A stretch of DNA of 5,955 nt, taken from NCBI GenBank assembly GCA_900766865.1, contig CAAFXA010000266.1:1-5955 (forward strand), in the 5' to 3' direction. A model generated the notes under the pieces. It ran no database searches. It was not told where the DNA came from and worked only from the letters and a program-made list of their open reading frames with translations. Source of the stretch: an uncultured Akkermansia sp. Lineage in GTDB: Bacteria > Verrucomicrobiota > Verrucomicrobiia > Verrucomicrobiales > Akkermansiaceae. The translations under genes were made by a program, and so were the position numbers. Below are positions 4,904 through 5,955 of the stretch, one piece after another (the first letter of the stretch is position 1; every line of letters starts with the position of its first letter).

Positions 4904-5936
4904 ATGGCTATAGATCCCAAATTACTGGAAGACCTTGAGGCCCGCAGACGTAAAATAAAATACGCTGCGTCGCAGGAGAAGTATGATGCCCGCCACGCCA
5001 AGGGTGACTGGACGGCACGCGAGCGTATGGCCTGCCTTTTTGACACCGGTTCCTTCACGGAGATTGGTATGCACACCAAGCACCACTGCAGCAACTTCGG
5101 TATGCTGGGCAAGGAGATTCCCGGAGATGGTATTGTGACAGGCTTCGGTCTGGTGGACGGGCGTCCTGTAGCAGCGGCTGCAGCAGATTTCCTGGCACAG
5201 GGTGGCTCCCTGGGTTACATGCACGCCCAGAAGATTTGCGATGCCCAGCAGTATGCCATGAAGGGTGGCATGCCCATCATCCAGATTAACGATTCCGGCG
5301 GTGCCCGTCTCCAGGAGGGTGTAGAATCCCTCACCGGTTTTGCCAACGTGTTCTACAACAACGTGGCAGCCAGCGGTGTCGTGCCGCAGATTTCTCTGAT
5401 TCTCGGCCCCTGCGCCGGCGGTGCAGCCTACTCCCCGGCTCTGACAGACTTCATCATCATCCGCCGCGGCGGTGCAGCCGGCATGTACATCACCGGCCCC
5501 AAGGTCATTGAACAGGTGACCTACGAGAAATGCACCATGGAAGAAATCGGCGGTGCAGACGTACACGCCAGCGTGAGCGGCAACGCCCATTTTGTGGCAA
5601 ATACGGACGAGGAAGCCATTTCCATTGCCAAGAAGCTGCTCACCTACCTGCCCTCCAACAACACGCAGGAGCCCCCGCACGACCTGAGCTGCCCGCTTAA
5701 CATTGCGGACGACGAGGGCATGAACGACATCATCCCCGAGAGCAACAACACCCCGCTGGATGTGAAGAAGGTCATCTCCCGCCTGGTGGACGAAGGCAGC
5801 TTCATGGAGGTGCACGCTCAGTTTGCAGGCAACGTGGTAGTGGGCTTTGGCCGCATCTGCGGCGTGGTGGTGGGCATTATTGCCAACCAGCCTGCCGTGA
5901 AGGCCGGCTGCCTGGACATTGACGCCTCCGACAAGG
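4904..5936 (+). CDS. Acyl-CoA carboxylase carboxyltransferase subunit (propionyl-CoA carboxylase beta / methylmalonyl-CoA decarboxylase alpha type), 3' truncated
   Basis: This open frame runs off the genomic sequence. 344 residues are present, out of roughly 510-520 expected for the family. The subunit moves a carboxyl group between carboxybiotin and an acyl-CoA. Landmarks are an N-terminal helix (LLEDLEARRRKI), TARERMACLFDTGSF (37-51), GDGIVTGFGLVDGRPVA (74-90), INDSGGARLQEGVESL (128-143) and GPCAGGAAYSPALTDF (168-183), which together shape the acyl-CoA oxyanion pocket. EEIGGADVH (213-221) follows, and the second crotonase-like half begins at about 285. The motifs favour the PccB/MmdA branch over acetyl-CoA carboxylase AccD. 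In propionate-forming gut Verrucomicrobiota such an enzyme would act on methylmalonyl-CoA or propionyl-CoA; direction cannot be decided without the partner genes. ATG 4904 gives the expected N-terminus; the leader ACAAACAT has no Shine-Dalgarno. The last real codon is Lys344 (5933-5935); what follows is adapter. Confidence 0.93.
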
Positions 5937-5955
5937 AGATCGGAAGAGCACACGT
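5937..5955. other. Illumina TruSeq adapter remnant (not genomic)
   Basis: The terminal 19 bases read AGATCGGAAGAGCACACGT, identical to the start of the standard Illumina TruSeq read-1 adapter. In the carboxyltransferase frame they produce the typical artefact ending EIGRAHV directly after the conserved ASDK, where the family normally continues with alanines. The complementary strand gives the equally typical MCSSDL. The sequence should be trimmed at 5936. Confidence 0.97.

Noticed and set aside
4922..5953. Long minus-strand open frame of 343 codons opposite the carboxyltransferase gene
   Set aside because: Its start (MCSSDL) comes from the adapter, and the + strand frame has strong family motifs throughout.

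Overview
The window looks like the end of a short-read contig from a moderately GC-rich, Gram-negative-type bacterium. My best guess is a Verrucomicrobiota member related to Akkermansia. The reasons are an exosortase-type CAAX-protease relative, a methylmalonyl/propionyl-CoA carboxyltransferase of the kind used in propionate formation, no Shine-Dalgarno sequence in front of any gene, and protein sequences that feel familiar from that group. This is inference; no rRNA or other marker is present. All seven genes lie on the + strand and there is no gene-free stretch over 300 bases. Bases 1-109 hold nothing I can name.

Layout. (1) 110-1821: a sigma70-like promoter, a small Lrp/AsnC-family regulator and, 26 bases later, a PLP-dependent class I/II aminotransferase close to PatA/AspC types, probably one transcript. 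(2) 1820-2421: a 602-bp unit bounded by long inverted repeats (33 of 34 positions complementary) built of 7-base units. It carries subterminal hairpins and one gene for a four-helix-bundle protein of the family first known from intervening sequences in 23S rRNA. It begins inside the aminotransferase stop codon and ends 8 bases before the next start codon. (3) 2430-4699: three closely spaced genes for a CPBP/CAAX-type intramembrane protease relative, a DUF4126 membrane protein and a sugar-phosphate nucleotidyltransferase, closed by a hairpin terminator. (4) 4791-5936: a promoter and the first 344 codons of an acyl-CoA carboxylase carboxyltransferase subunit.

The last 19 bases (5937-5955) match the Illumina TruSeq adapter and are not genomic, so the final gene is cut by a technical artefact.

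The Lrp regulator probably senses an amino acid and controls the adjacent aminotransferase. The protease, DUF4126 and nucleotidyltransferase genes look co-transcribed and point to envelope or surface-glycan work, but no shared pathway can be proved from the sequence. The most interesting item is the inverted-repeat unit. It has the architecture of an rRNA intervening sequence (complementary ends around a four-helix-bundle gene) but sits between protein genes, which suggests a small, possibly non-autonomous mobile element.
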